A stretch of 64,000 nt of DNA from JABSSA01 sp039975755 (GCA_039975755.1 JBDWGM010000008.1:16084-80083); one strand, 5' to 3'; numbered from the stretch's first letter, positions 50,388 through 59,455 are shown. The notes: a model not told the origin generated them from the letters alone. Program-made: numbers and translations.

Positions 50388-52138
50388 TGCGCCACCAATG
50401 TCTCTGGCTCCCCTTCGGGCAAAATCGTCTCGCCCGGGGTGACAACCGTAAACTGAACGGGTTCCCGTGTCACTGTCACCCTGTCGCCGTCGCTTTGCGC
50501 CACGGTGAAATCGCTGTCCTCCATTGCACCGGGTTCACGGAAATCCTCGCGAAAATGAGCGCCGCGAGAGTTCTGTCGTGCGATCCCTGCCTGCGTGATG
50601 ACATCGGATATATCACACAGCGACCGCAGGTTCAGCCAATCGTGCCATGTCAGATTGAACGCCAAATTGCTGGCATCTACGCCGACATCCATCAAGGCAT
50701 CTGACACTTGTGCGATCCCGGTCAGCCCGCGTTTCATGCCCGCCTCAGTGCGCATGACTCCGACCTCTTCCCACATCAAATCCTGCAATTGCTTGCGCAG
50801 AGGCTGGATAAGCTCCGTTTTGCGGCTAAGCGGGTATGTTGCGCGTTCGAATTCAGCGGCCAGCGCGTCTTGGTCCGGGTCGCGCAATGTCATCGCGCCC
50901 AGGTCGCGCCCCATCGTATCGCCAGCAATCCCGCCATAGACGGTGGAATTGGCGACCCCGTTGCCGCCCAAGCGGTTCGATCCATGCGCACCGCCCGCGT
51001 CTTCGCCGGCGACATACAAACCTTCCATCGCCGTGCGCGTGTCCACATCAACGACAACGCCGCCCATGAAATAATGCGCAGTGGGCACGACCTCGACCTG
51101 CCCAGCCGCCAGATCAAAGCCACTGTCGGCGCAGCGCTTGACCATGCCTTTGAACTTTTGTGCAACCCATTCAGGACCCAGATGCGACATCGAGATAAAG
51201 ACGCCCTCTTGATCCGGATTGTTGTTCTTGCGCATCTCAGCATAGATGCCCCGGCTGACCACATCGCGCGTGGCACGTTCGCCTTTGGCGTCATAGTCAA
51301 ACATGAACCGCTGGCCCGCGTGATTGATCAACTGGCCGCCTGCCCCGCGCAATCCTTCCTCGAGCACGGTTCCAGTCATGCGCGTGTGATCCCCTGCCAA
51401 CAGACCTGTGGGGTGGAACTGTACCATTTCCATGTCGCGCAGGGGCAGCCCAGCGCGCAAGGCCATGGCCAACCCGTCCATCGTTTTGTCGCCACTGGGT
51501 GTGTGGTACTTGTACATGCTGGGGCCGCCGCCCGTGGCCATCAGCACGGTTTTCGCCCGCACCAACCGGAACCGCCCTGTGCGCATGTCGATCATCAGCA
51601 CACCAGCCAACGACGCGCCATCGCGGGTTGGGATCAGTCCGACGGCGCGATGTTCCTGCAGCTTTTCCACACCGCTGGCCAAGACCTTTTCCATCAGGCG
51701 GTTGATAATCTCGATGCCGGTCAGGTCGCCCTTGTGCACGGTGCGATCTGCGGTTTGTCCGGCGAAGGCCTTTTGATGCAGCGATCCATCCGGGTTGCGA
51801 TCAAAGAAACAGCCGACCTCGTTTTCCAATTCGCGGATGCGCACAACGGCTTGTTCACACAGCCGCCATGCCATGTCCTGATTGGGCAGCCATGTCCCGC
51901 CTTTGATCGTATCCATAAAGTGGCGTTCCACGGTGTCGCCGCCGCCAAGGGCCACGTTATAGCCCCCTTGCACCATCCGCGTGCAGCCGCATTTACCGAT
52001 CAGGCCCTTGACAGCGATGGTGATCTTGGTGCCTTCGGGCGCTGTTTGCTGGGCGTGCAGGGCGGCAAACAATCCGGCCCCACCCGTCCCAAGGATCAGG
52101 ATGTCCGTGTCGTGCCATTCAATGTCTGATACCCGCAT
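50384..52138 (-). CDS. Succinate dehydrogenase/fumarate reductase-type flavoprotein
   Basis: 584 residues. FAD-binding DILILGTGGAGLFAALHA. Substrate-site residues are conserved: QFHPTG, RGAGGQLINHAGQRFMF, RDVVSRGI, PTAHYFMGGV and HGSNRLGGN. The covalent FAD-binding His of SdhA/FrdA (His in SHT..QGG) is replaced: here the line is KCGCTRMVQGG, Cys52 at that place. FAD is thus probably non-covalent or attached differently, as in L-aspartate oxidase-like members. It is the A subunit of the B-C-D-A set, 1 base after the D-like gene. Confidence 0.9.
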   Translation of the reverse strand: MRVSDIEWHDTDILILGTGGAGLFAALHAQQTAPEGTKITIAVKGLIGKCGCTRMVQGGYNVALGGGDTVERHFMDTIKGGTWLPNQDMAWRLCEQAVVRIRELENEVGCFFDRNPDGSLHQKAFAGQTADRTVHKGDLTGIEIINRLMEKVLASGVEKLQEHRAVGLIPTRDGASLAGVLMIDMRTGRFRLVRAKTVLMATGGGPSMYKYHTPSGDKTMDGLAMALRAGLPLRDMEMVQFHPTGLLAGDHTRMTGTVLEEGLRGAGGQLINHAGQRFMFDYDAKGERATRDVVSRGIYAEMRKNNNPDQEGVFISMSHLGPEWVAQKFKGMVKRCADSGFDLAAGQVEVVPTAHYFMGGVVVDVDTRTAMEGLYVAGEDAGGAHGSNRLGGNGVANSTVYGGIAGDTMGRDLGAMTLRDPDQDALAAEFERATYPLSRKTELIQPLRKQLQDLMWEEVGVMRTEAGMKRGLTGIAQVSDALMDVGVDASNLAFNLTWHDWLNLRSLCDISDVITQAGIARQNSRGAHFREDFREPGAMEDSDFTVAQSDGDRVTVTREPVQFTVVTPGETILPEGEPETLVAQ

Positions 52139-52139
52139 C

Positions 52140-52481
52140 TTAAATCGCCTTCATGAAAAACAAAGTGGCGATCAAGAACGATATGGCGGTTGCCCCCGCC
52201 GCCAACGTTTTCTGCGACGGCGTCCAAGGCAGCCATTCCAGCGCCATCAATCGCAAGCCGCCGAACATGTGAACCGCCAACAGAAAGACCAAACCAAACT
52301 CGGCCAGCTTGACCGCGCCCGTTTCGGTCAACTGCAAGACCCCATCAAGTCGCGCAGGGTCAGTCAACGCCAAGGCCAGAACCCAGAAATGCAAGGGCAG
52401 GAACAGAGCGAGGATCAGCCCAGACACCCGGTGCAATATGTAGGCAAGCCAAAGGGGATGCGCGCGCGACATCTGTTTCAT
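52140..52481 (-). CDS. Succinate dehydrogenase-type membrane anchor (D-like)
   Basis: 113 residues with three membrane segments. Start ATG 52481 overlaps the C-like gene stop (ATGA). YILHRVSGLILALFLPLHFW carries the haem/quinone-site His, and VFLLAVHMFGGLRLM carries a second His, both typical of Sdh cytochrome b anchor chains. The C-terminus ends LIATLFFMKAI. It anchors the complex and passes electrons to or from quinone. Confidence 0.85.
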   Translation of the reverse strand: MKQMSRAHPLWLAYILHRVSGLILALFLPLHFWVLALALTDPARLDGVLQLTETGAVKLAEFGLVFLLAVHMFGGLRLMALEWLPWTPSQKTLAAGATAISFLIATLFFMKAI

Positions 52482-52807
52482 GCGAACGTCACCGCCCATA
52501 CCGCGCGGGCGCCAAGGGTGAACGACCCGACACCCACGACCCACATAAGCGCGTCTAGGGATCGCCCCTTTAGTCCGCCCCATTCATAGGCAACCGTGCG
52601 CAGACCAATCGCGCCGTGGATCGATACGGCGACAACAAAAGTGCCGTAAAACAGAAACCACAAAATGGATCCTTGCGTACGACCAAGGATTTCAGCAGCG
52701 CTTAATCCGCCTTGAATCGCATAGATCATGACGGCCAAATGTCCCACCACCAGAGGGGCCATCACCAACGCGCTCAACCGCTGTGCCATATACAACCGCA
52801 TGGTCAT
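52478..52807 (-). CDS. Succinate dehydrogenase-type membrane anchor (C-like)
   Basis: 109 residues, three membrane segments: LYMAQRLSALVMAPLVVGHL, SILWFLFYGTFVVAVSIHGA, LMWVVGVGSFTLGARAVWA. His residues in VVGHLAVM and SIHGAIGLRTV are candidates for haem ligation. Start overlaps the stop of the iron-sulfur subunit gene by ATGA. Weakly similar in sequence to the next anchor, as in heterodimeric Sdh anchors. Confidence 0.83.
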   Translation of the reverse strand: MTMRLYMAQRLSALVMAPLVVGHLAVMIYAIQGGLSAAEILGRTQGSILWFLFYGTFVVAVSIHGAIGLRTVAYEWGGLKGRSLDALMWVVGVGSFTLGARAVWAVTFA

Positions 52808-53532
52808 GACCGTTTACGCCTTTTGAAAAATGCTTTGGTCGTCTCGCGTTTAAGCCCGGCAATGGCCGACATTGGGTCTAGCTCATTCGGGCAATAAACC
52901 GTGCAAGATCCCATAGAATGACAATTGTGGCAGCCGCCTTTGTCCGAAACCGCATCCAATATGGCGACGCGCCCGTCGTCTTTGGCGTCATTCAACAATG
53001 TCCAAGCACGCTGCAAAGCGGCGGGCCCAAGATAATCGGCGTTGCCAGCCACCGTATCGCATGCCGCATAGCACACAGAACAATTGATGCATTCGATGCC
53101 CGCATTCGCCTCAACACGGGTCGCAGTTTGTGCATCTATGGGGGCGATGGCGTCATCGCGGGTCAAGGCGCTATGATGCACCCCTTCTGCGGCGATCCAT
53201 TTGTCAAAGAACGGGTCCATATCGACGACCAAATCTTTGATCACGGGCAAATTGCGCAAAGGTCCGATCCTGACCGCATCCCCATCCAGCACTTTGGATA
53301 TATGTGTCCGACATGTCCAACGCGGCACATCATTGACCATCATCGCGCAACTGCCACACATGCCGACGCGACAGGCAAACCGATAACTCAGCGTTGGGTC
53401 ACTTTTTTGCTGTATCCAGGACACCACATCCAAAACGGTTTGGTTTTCGTAAGCTGGCACATCAAAAATCTCTTGTGCCCCGTCCGAGTTTTCCCCCCGG
53501 TCTATGGTGACTTTCAGAAACTCTGACGACAT
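52804..53532 (-). CDS. Succinate dehydrogenase/fumarate reductase-type iron-sulfur subunit
   Basis: 242 residues. N-terminal [2Fe-2S] ferredoxin domain: SYRFACRVGMCGSCAMMVND with a fourth Cys in PRWTCRTHI. C-terminal [4Fe-4S]/[3Fe-4S] domain: IECINCSVCYAACDTVAG and CHNCHSMGSCTVYCPNELDP. First gene of the leftward B-C-D-A-hydratase operon. The gene order (B first, A after the anchors) differs from the usual C-D-A-B of the alphaproteobacterial housekeeping sdh, indicating a second, specialised complex. Confidence 0.92.
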   Translation of the reverse strand: MSSEFLKVTIDRGENSDGAQEIFDVPAYENQTVLDVVSWIQQKSDPTLSYRFACRVGMCGSCAMMVNDVPRWTCRTHISKVLDGDAVRIGPLRNLPVIKDLVVDMDPFFDKWIAAEGVHHSALTRDDAIAPIDAQTATRVEANAGIECINCSVCYAACDTVAGNADYLGPAALQRAWTLLNDAKDDGRVAILDAVSDKGGCHNCHSMGSCTVYCPNELDPMSAIAGLKRETTKAFFKRRKRS

Positions 53533-53623
53533 CAGACCAAGACTCTTTCAATGACTGCGACTTACCGTGCATAGTGTAATCACAAGTCCCGCTTTATGAA
53601 CGCTTTAATTTCTTAACATTTGC

Positions 53624-53638
53624 GTTAGCGTCACTAAC
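53624..53638. promoter_or_regulatory. Candidate operator in the divergent sdh-like/nitroreductase region
   Basis: GTTAG (53624-53628) and CTAAC (53634-53638) form a perfect inverted repeat with a five-base spacer, 26 bases upstream of the nitroreductase start and ~92 upstream of the iron-sulfur subunit start. Symmetry and position only; no regulator gene is adjacent. Confidence 0.3.
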
Positions 53639-53663
53639 ACAAACCAACCTTGTCTGAGGCCCC

Positions 53664-54506
53664 ATGACATCAGAACATCAGCCCACTCTGTTAGAATTGC
53701 TTCAGGCCCGTTTCGGCGAGGTCAGTGCAAAGACCGACCAATGCGAGACCAATGCCATGTTGCGGTCGATGGCGGCGCGTGGGTCTTGCAGACATTTCAA
53801 ATCCGATCCTGTTTCGACCGATTTGCTACAAACACTCGGGGGCGTCGCCCTTGCTTCGCCCAGCAAAAGCGACCTTCAACAACGCGACATCGTCTTGGTC
53901 ACTGCCCAGGAAACACGTCAGCATTTGGCGGAATTGGTCGCGGGTCAGGCGTGGGTCGCGGGCGCGCCCGTCATCGCCGTTTTTTGCGGAAATAATAGGC
54001 GGCAAAGGTTGTTGCACGACTGGCATCAGGTGCCCTTTGCAAACGATCACTTGGATGCGTTCTTTAACGCCTCTGTGGACGCCGCCATCGCGCTTGCCGC
54101 TTTTGTCACTGCCGCCGAGGCGACGGGCCTTGGATGCTGTCCCATCAGCGCCATTCGCAACAATGCAGACGCCGTGTCGGACCTATTGGCGTTGCCCAAC
54201 CACGTCTTTCCCATCGCGGGTTTGGCGGTTGGCTATCCCACTGACACGCCCCCGATATCAAAGCGACTGCCGCTTCATGCAACTTTGCATATGGAGACGT
54301 ATACCGAAAAAGACATCCAAACCGCTGTTCAGACCTATGGCAGCGACCGCGCGAAAACGCAGCCCTATGCGAAGCAACGCTTTGAAGACAAGTTTGGCAC
54401 AAGCGATCACTATTGCTGGTCAGAAGACAAGGTCCGCCAATATTCCAGCCCAGAGCGTCAGTCTTTTGGACAGTTCATTCGCGCCAAAGGCTTCTGTCTG
54501 GACTGA
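53664..54506 (+). CDS. Nitroreductase family (NfsA-like) oxidoreductase
   Basis: 280 residues, FMN-dependent NAD(P)H oxidoreductase type. RSMAARGSCRHFKSDPVST is the FMN phosphate-binding start; SVDAAIALAAFVTAAEATGL followed by GCCPISAIRNN is the family core; GLAVGYPTDTPPISKRLPL ends the substrate domain, as in NfsA/FRP-like proteins. Start ATG 53664. Divergent from the Sdh-like operon. Physiological substrate (nitroaromatic, quinone or flavin) is unknown. Confidence 0.88.
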   Translation: MTSEHQPTLLELLQARFGEVSAKTDQCETNAMLRSMAARGSCRHFKSDPVSTDLLQTLGGVALASPSKSDLQQRDIVLVTAQETRQHLAELVAGQAWVAGAPVIAVFCGNNRRQRLLHDWHQVPFANDHLDAFFNASVDAAIALAAFVTAAEATGLGCCPISAIRNNADAVSDLLALPNHVFPIAGLAVGYPTDTPPISKRLPLHATLHMETYTEKDIQTAVQTYGSDRAKTQPYAKQRFEDKFGTSDHYCWSEDKVRQYSSPERQSFGQFIRAKGFCLD

Positions 54507-54553
54507 CCGTCAAGACGCGTGTTCAGACGGGCTTTCAGCTCGGGTGCGCAAAG

Positions 54554-54991
54554 CTATTCGCGGTAATCGCTGTGGCAGGATTTGCAGGTATCGCCCAGTG
54601 CGGCCATCGCTGGCCTCAGATCGTCAACGCTTGCAAGTGATGTCGACAATTCAAGCGCCACGTTTTCCAACGCAACGGCTTTGGTCGTGAAATCCTCGAA
54701 ATTCTCCCAGATGGCAGGTTTCGCCTCGGATTTGGGATCATCTTCCTTGGCGCGGAACAAATCCGGCGCTTGCCCCGCATGTTCAGCAATCTCGCGCAAG
54801 GCAGCTTTGGCGGCTTCGGCATCAAATGCCTGTTCGCCTTTGGCCATCAACCCAAGTGTTTTCACATCTTCACCGATAATGCTCATTGCGTGCATCCGAG
54901 CCTGGACAGCGGGGTTTTTCACACCGCTATGAGCCAACACAGCACTGCCCATCAGGACGGTCGAAACGACAAGGATGTAGGGTTTTATCAT
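54554..54991 (-). CDS. Cytochrome c' / c556-type protein
   Basis: 145 residues with signal peptide (MIKPYILVVSTVLMGSAVLA). A four-helix-bundle class II cytochrome c: the haem site GDTCKSCHSDYRE lies at the extreme C-terminus, and MHAMSIIGEDVKTLGLMAKG supplies the N-terminal helix with possible Met ligand. Periplasmic; members bind NO or carry electrons. Convergent with the nitroreductase gene (47 bases). Confidence 0.9.
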   Translation of the reverse strand: MIKPYILVVSTVLMGSAVLAHSGVKNPAVQARMHAMSIIGEDVKTLGLMAKGEQAFDAEAAKAALREIAEHAGQAPDLFRAKEDDPKSEAKPAIWENFEDFTTKAVALENVALELSTSLASVDDLRPAMAALGDTCKSCHSDYRE

Positions 54992-55227
54992 GATGCTCTC
55001 AAATCAACTGCAGTTGGCCTGATTGTCCGGTTTCGCCGGTTGGAATGTCAAAGCCTTTCTTTTCACATCAGTGATATCGCGCCAGCGCACCTCTGATCCG
55101 CTGTGAATGTCATCAACTGCCGTTCCTGCATTCAGCAAGCCTGACCTAAAGTGATCGGCCCAGCGCGATGTCGGACCCTAAGTGGATGGATTCGAATCCA
55201 GCATCTAACCAACGGTATCAGCACCCT

Positions 55228-55920
55228 CTATGACGAAGCGGCTTTTATTTCTCTGATCAACGCATCTCGCGCAATCCGGTTCGGAAATTTCAAAACGCCA
55301 TCCGCCTCAACTATGTCGATCAAAAAAGGCTGGTCCAATGGTGGCATATACCAGCGAAATCTAAGCTCTCGGTCGTAGGACAATGTTCTGCGCAGAACAT
55401 ATGTCTGCTGAACATAGAATTGTCCGGCTGGTGTACTTGCAAAGGAACTGTATCGAGTATGTTCCGAAAATTTCAAATAGTCCTTCATTTTTGCGACTGG
55501 CCCACGCAAGGGTGAAACGAGGTTTGTACGGCGGAACAGATTGTCGGCCTTGGCCTTTTCCAACATTTTGTAGCCCGTCGGTGTCTGAAAAAAATCTACG
55601 AGCTGCGCAAGGTTTTCTGGCCCATAAAATGCGATAATAGCGTCAGACGCATGGCGCTCAAATTGCTGCGCTGCATCATCAGCAGCCGATTGCGGAAACA
55701 TACTGTTAAATCGTGTCCGATCCAAAATTTGAATGTTTCGCGCCCATAACAAATCATGATAATAAGCCGATCCACCCCAATTTAGGAACTTGCGACGCTC
55801 GGTCTCCCAAAAATCTGGCTCAAAAAAATGCGTCATAAAAAACGCCGCGTCTTCTTTTTCATCCGCGTGAGCCGTCGTGCCCCAAAGGGCCAGTAGCAAA
55901 ATCAATATTGATCTCAGCAT
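55228..55920 (-). CDS. Uncharacterised exported protein (possible DUF2059-like)
   Basis: 230 residues, signal peptide MLRSILILLLALWGTTAHA with start at 55920; an earlier in-frame start adds nine residues. The segment NLAQLVDFFQTPTGYKMLEK resembles the repeated FFxTPxGxK pattern of DUF2059-type proteins. The remainder (YYHDLLWARNIQILDRTRF, RFRWYMPPLDQPFLIDIVEA) is not recognised. Probably periplasmic. No neighbours share its direction closely, so no functional context. Confidence 0.65.
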   Translation of the reverse strand: MLRSILILLLALWGTTAHADEKEDAAFFMTHFFEPDFWETERRKFLNWGGSAYYHDLLWARNIQILDRTRFNSMFPQSAADDAAQQFERHASDAIIAFYGPENLAQLVDFFQTPTGYKMLEKAKADNLFRRTNLVSPLRGPVAKMKDYLKFSEHTRYSSFASTPAGQFYVQQTYVLRRTLSYDRELRFRWYMPPLDQPFLIDIVEADGVLKFPNRIARDALIREIKAASS

Positions 55921-56272
55921 GTGTATCCTGTTTCGAAAGCGAGCCACAACGCAGGATCAAAGATTCAACGCGCAGCGAATTGGGTACAATGGGCGATCCG
56001 GATAACTCTGGATTGTGGTGAAATTGTGATTTCTGCCACCCAGACCCCAGCAAAATGCGCCTCATTCGATAGCATCGCGAAACCAACATCGGAAAGCGCA
56101 AAACATGGGGTTTTTAACGCATATTTGCCCCCTCAACTGCCGTGCACACGGGCACAAACAGCAACCAAAAATAGAAAATGTCATAATTTCGGCAAGATTG
56201 GTCAATATAACTGACCTTAATCACAAAATTTAATGAGAATGGGCCAGTACGGCCCGTAAGGAGCATGCTCTT
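55921..56272. other. Divergent intergenic region
   Basis: About 350 bases between two divergent starts. No gene supported. The ribosome site AAGGAG precedes the membrane protein start at 56273 by ten bases. Confidence 0.5.
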
Positions 56273-57211
56273 ATGGATATATTTATTAGAACTTTCACTT
56301 TGTCCTTTAGTGTGTTGGGGCGCATGATCCGTCCCATCCTAGGCATCTTGATTGCTTCGATAATCATATCCGCCTTGCTGAATATTGTTACAGATGGATA
56401 CGCGAACTATGTTATCGGACCGATTACAGCGGCCTTCATCAGTCTGTTTGGAATTCGCACAGCGCTTTCCATTTTGGGTGATAACCGCCCACCAATGTAT
56501 GACATGATGATACTGTACGCGGTTATGTATGGACTATTTTTCATCATCGCCAAAGGCGTAGTGTTGCAACTGCCAGGCGTAATTTATGCCCTCTATGACA
56601 ATTGGAATCTGAACGGCGTCATTTCAATCTGGAGTTTTCTTGAGGCAGACAGATTGCTTCACCGTGGACTTTCGTTACGTTATTTTCGCGAAGAGGCAAT
56701 TCTGATGTTTGCGCTATTCACGTCAATTTACGTGGTCATGGCGGTGCCGATGGCCAACGCGGCGCGGGCAGCCGGTCAAGGATCCCCAAGCACCAGTTTC
56801 TTCAACGGGTTTGGGCGAAGCTTCATACCCTTGTTCTGCATTTTCTCCATAACCTTCGTCCTCCAATTTTTCTTTGGATTCCTGGCGGCACTATACGCGC
56901 TTGTTCCTGTCGTTATTTCGATTGTGTCAGTCGTGATCAGTTTTACCATTCCTATTCCCGATCTCGACATTGTTGTGAACGGGGTCATCGCAAGCGTAGC
57001 TCTTTTGTGGCTTCATTCGTTGGTTTGGTCGGCATCTGCAGTGGCACTAAAGAAACGCGATGAAATCTCCGGCCCAGTGCGTCCGGTCAAAGCTCCTCCT
57101 CCGGCTGAAAAGCCAGATTTGCGGGCCTTGCGCAAGTCACGCGAAAAATCACGGGCTATTGATGAACGCTGTGGGAATTTGCATCAATTTCATGAGATCG
57201 CGACCTGTTAA
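56273..57211 (+). CDS. Uncharacterised integral membrane protein
   Basis: 312 residues, about six to seven hydrophobic segments (for example PILGILIASIIISALLNIV, MFALFTSIYVVMAVPMANAA, FIPLFCIFSITFVLQFFFGF) and a basic cytoplasmic tail (SGPVRPVKAPPPAEKPDLRA) ending in a short Cys/His stretch. No family recognised. Good ribosome site AAGGAG. Followed after 168 bases by a SulP transporter gene on the same strand. Confidence 0.7.
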   Translation: MDIFIRTFTLSFSVLGRMIRPILGILIASIIISALLNIVTDGYANYVIGPITAAFISLFGIRTALSILGDNRPPMYDMMILYAVMYGLFFIIAKGVVLQLPGVIYALYDNWNLNGVISIWSFLEADRLLHRGLSLRYFREEAILMFALFTSIYVVMAVPMANAARAAGQGSPSTSFFNGFGRSFIPLFCIFSITFVLQFFFGFLAALYALVPVVISIVSVVISFTIPIPDLDIVVNGVIASVALLWLHSLVWSASAVALKKRDEISGPVRPVKAPPPAEKPDLRALRKSREKSRAIDERCGNLHQFHEIATC

Positions 57212-57379
57212 CGGGTTTCTTCTCGATGGCCTCTATGCGAGACATGTGCAACACGCATGGCTGCAAATCATAGGTTTTCCTTGCGCTGCATTGCGGCATG
57301 TGTCTTTGCGCTGTAAAGCCGCCTCAAACTCAAGCTGTCTCGCAGCACCCACAACACAACGTCTTCAGGAGCTTTTCGC

Positions 57380-59005
57380 ATGGTGAAAGCATCCATGGCC
57401 CTCGTTTCCGAGGCCTTTCAACGCAATGAAATGCGCCAAAGCGTAAAGATGTCGCCTGGGCGATTCAAAATCGAAATCCTGGCTGGCCTGACTGTGGCGT
57501 TGGCGTTGGTGCCCGAGGCTGTTGCATTTGCTTTTGTCGCCGGTGTGCACCCGCTTGTCGGTCTGTATGCTGCGTTCATCGTAGGCCTGATCACAGCCGT
57601 CTTTGGCGGACGTCCGGGAATGATATCCGGCGCAACCGGCGCATTGGCCGTTGTGATGGTGTCGCTTGTTGCACAGCACGGTGTTGAATACTTGTTTGCC
57701 ACCGTTGTCCTGATGGGCATCATTCAGATTGCAGCCGGTGTGTTTCACCTTGGAAAGTTCATCCGACTTGTTCCGCATCCAGTGATGTTGGGCTTTGTGA
57801 ACGGGCTGGCGATTGTGATTTTCCTTGCGCAAATGACCCAGTTTCAGGTGCCTGGCACTGCCGAAGTCTCGGGGCATGGTGTATCAGGTGGCGAATGGCT
57901 GAGCGGTGCACAGCTCTATACAATGCTGGCGCTGGTTGGCTTGACGATGGCGATCATTTGGGCTCTGCCCAAGGTGACCAAAGCCGTCCCTGCCCCATTG
58001 GCCGGGATATTCATCGTCGCGGCGATTGTCATCGGGTTTGGATTGGACGTGCCACGTGTGGGCGATATGGCCAGCATCGAAGGTGGTCTGCCTTTGCTGC
58101 ATATCCCCATGGTGCCGTTTAACTTTGAAACCTTTGAGATCATTCTGCCCTACGCGCTGATCCTTGCAGCTATCGGCCTGATCGAAAGCCTTTTGACCCT
58201 GAACCTTGTAGGTGAAATCACTGGCGAAAAAGGCGGGGCAAGCCGCGAATGTGTGGCCCAAGGCGTGGCGAACACGGTAACCGGCTTTTTCGGTGGCATG
58301 GGCGGGTGCGCGATGATCGGGCAATCCATGATCAACGTGAAGTCGGGCGGGCGTACACGACTGTCTGGGGCGTCGGCTGCTTTGTTCTTGTTGCTGTTTA
58401 TTCTGGTGGGGTCCGGATTGATCGAATTGATCCCCCTGGCCGCACTTGTCGGCGTTATGTTCATGGTCGTTATCGGCACGTTCGCGTGGCAATCGCTGAC
58501 CATATTGCGCAAAATTCCATTGACCGATGCAGCCGTCATGATCCTTGTGACAGTGGTAACGGTTTTGACCGATCTGGCCACTGCCGTTGTGGTTGGCGTC
58601 ATCGTATCCGCACTGGCCTATGCGTGGAACAACGCAACGCGTATCCGTGCCAAGTCTTATGTGACCCCCGAAAACTCCAAAGTTTATCAGGTCGAAGGTC
58701 CATTGTTCTTTGGGTCCATCGAAGGGTTCATGGATTTGTTTGAGGTCAAAGAAGACCCGGACACCGTGATCGTGGATTTCGCGGACAGCCGCGTGGTGGA
58801 TCAATCCGCGTTGCAAGCAATCGAAGCGATTGCCGCACAATACGAAGCACAAGGCAAATCCTTGCAATTGCGTCATCTATCGCCGGATTGCCATGGGCTT
58901 TTGACACAAGCAGGTCAGCTGATCACGACCTCAAGTGATGACCCCGACTATGGGCTTGCGGTGGATTACGGCATCAAAACCGGCGTTCTGAGTGGTGGTC
59001 ACTGA
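57380..59005 (+). CDS. SulP family inorganic anion transporter with STAS domain
   Basis: 541 residues. Membrane domain (residues ~25-420) begins ILAGLTVALALVPEAVAFAF and includes ISGATGALAVVMVSLVAQHG, GEITGEKGGASRECVAQGVA and GGMGGCAMIGQSMINVKSGG, the SulP/SLC26 core. Residues ~440-535 form a cytoplasmic STAS domain (YQVEGPLFFGSIEGFMDLFE, VIVDFADSRVVDQSALQAIE). Bacterial members move sulfate, bicarbonate or C4-dicarboxylates. Ribosome site AGGAG lies upstream of ATG 57380. Stands alone. Confidence 0.92.
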   Translation: MVKASMALVSEAFQRNEMRQSVKMSPGRFKIEILAGLTVALALVPEAVAFAFVAGVHPLVGLYAAFIVGLITAVFGGRPGMISGATGALAVVMVSLVAQHGVEYLFATVVLMGIIQIAAGVFHLGKFIRLVPHPVMLGFVNGLAIVIFLAQMTQFQVPGTAEVSGHGVSGGEWLSGAQLYTMLALVGLTMAIIWALPKVTKAVPAPLAGIFIVAAIVIGFGLDVPRVGDMASIEGGLPLLHIPMVPFNFETFEIILPYALILAAIGLIESLLTLNLVGEITGEKGGASRECVAQGVANTVTGFFGGMGGCAMIGQSMINVKSGGRTRLSGASAALFLLLFILVGSGLIELIPLAALVGVMFMVVIGTFAWQSLTILRKIPLTDAAVMILVTVVTVLTDLATAVVVGVIVSALAYAWNNATRIRAKSYVTPENSKVYQVEGPLFFGSIEGFMDLFEVKEDPDTVIVDFADSRVVDQSALQAIEAIAAQYEAQGKSLQLRHLSPDCHGLLTQAGQLITTSSDDPDYGLAVDYGIKTGVLSGGH

Positions 59006-59045
59006 CCACGTTTGGTTTAGGCTTTGGCGCAGTTGTGTCCTGATG

Positions 59046-59090
59046 TGAAACGTTTCATTCCAATCTGAGGCAATTCGCACCTTGCCTCAG
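59046..59090 (+). promoter_or_regulatory. Palindrome and hairpin between SulP gene and NDUFS4 gene
   Basis: TGAAACGTTTCA (59046-59057) is a perfect 12-base palindrome. Just after it, CTGAGGCAA (59065-59073) pairs with TTGCCTCAG (59082-59090), a 9-base stem with an 8-base loop. No U-run follows. The hairpin could end the SulP transcript, and the palindrome could be an operator for the next gene; both roles are inferred from shape. Confidence 0.45.
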
Positions 59091-59138
59091 TGATCAAGCT
59101 TTCGCATAAAGAATAGATTGTCTGCGGAGATTAAACTA

Positions 59139-59450
59139 ATGCGCGCCCGTATCTACCAACCTGCGAAAACAGCCATGCAATCTGGCACGGCCAAAACCAA
59201 AAACTGGGTGCTGGAATTTGCCCCAGCCTCGTCGCGGGAAGTAGACCCCTTAATGGGCTGGACGTCATCTGACGACACACAATCCCAAGTGCAGTTGCGC
59301 TTTGACAGCAAAGAAGACGCGCTGGACTACGCCCGCGAGCATGACATTGAAGCCCATGTTCAAGAACCCAACAAACGCAAACCCAATATCCGCGCAGGCG
59401 GATACGGCGAGAATTTTGCCACCAACCGACGCGGTGCCTGGACCCACTAA
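59139..59450 (+). CDS. Complex I accessory subunit, NDUFS4 (18 kDa) family
   Basis: 103 residues from ATG 59139 (MRARIYQPAKTAMQSGTAKT), with GGAG upstream; a TTG start at 59118 is possible. WVLEFAPASSREVDPLMGWT followed by LRFDSKEDALDYAREHDIEA is the family signature, ending in FATNRRGAWTH. Alphaproteobacteria share this NADH:quinone oxidoreductase accessory subunit with mitochondria. It lies away from nuo genes, as usual. Mobile-element-type repeats begin six bases after its stop. Confidence 0.9.
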   Translation: MRARIYQPAKTAMQSGTAKTKNWVLEFAPASSREVDPLMGWTSSDDTQSQVQLRFDSKEDALDYAREHDIEAHVQEPNKRKPNIRAGGYGENFATNRRGAWTH

Positions 59451-59455
59451 CACTT

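Noticed and set aside
50708..52129. Long open frame (473 codons) on the plus strand
   Set aside because: It is exactly antisense to the Sdh-like flavoprotein gene, whose motifs are clear. The plus-strand protein is His/Ala/Gln-rich without any domain, as expected from a codon-bias shadow.
57884..58876. 330-codon frame on the minus strand
   Set aside because: Antisense to the SulP transporter. Composition is His/Gln/Asp-rich with no domain.
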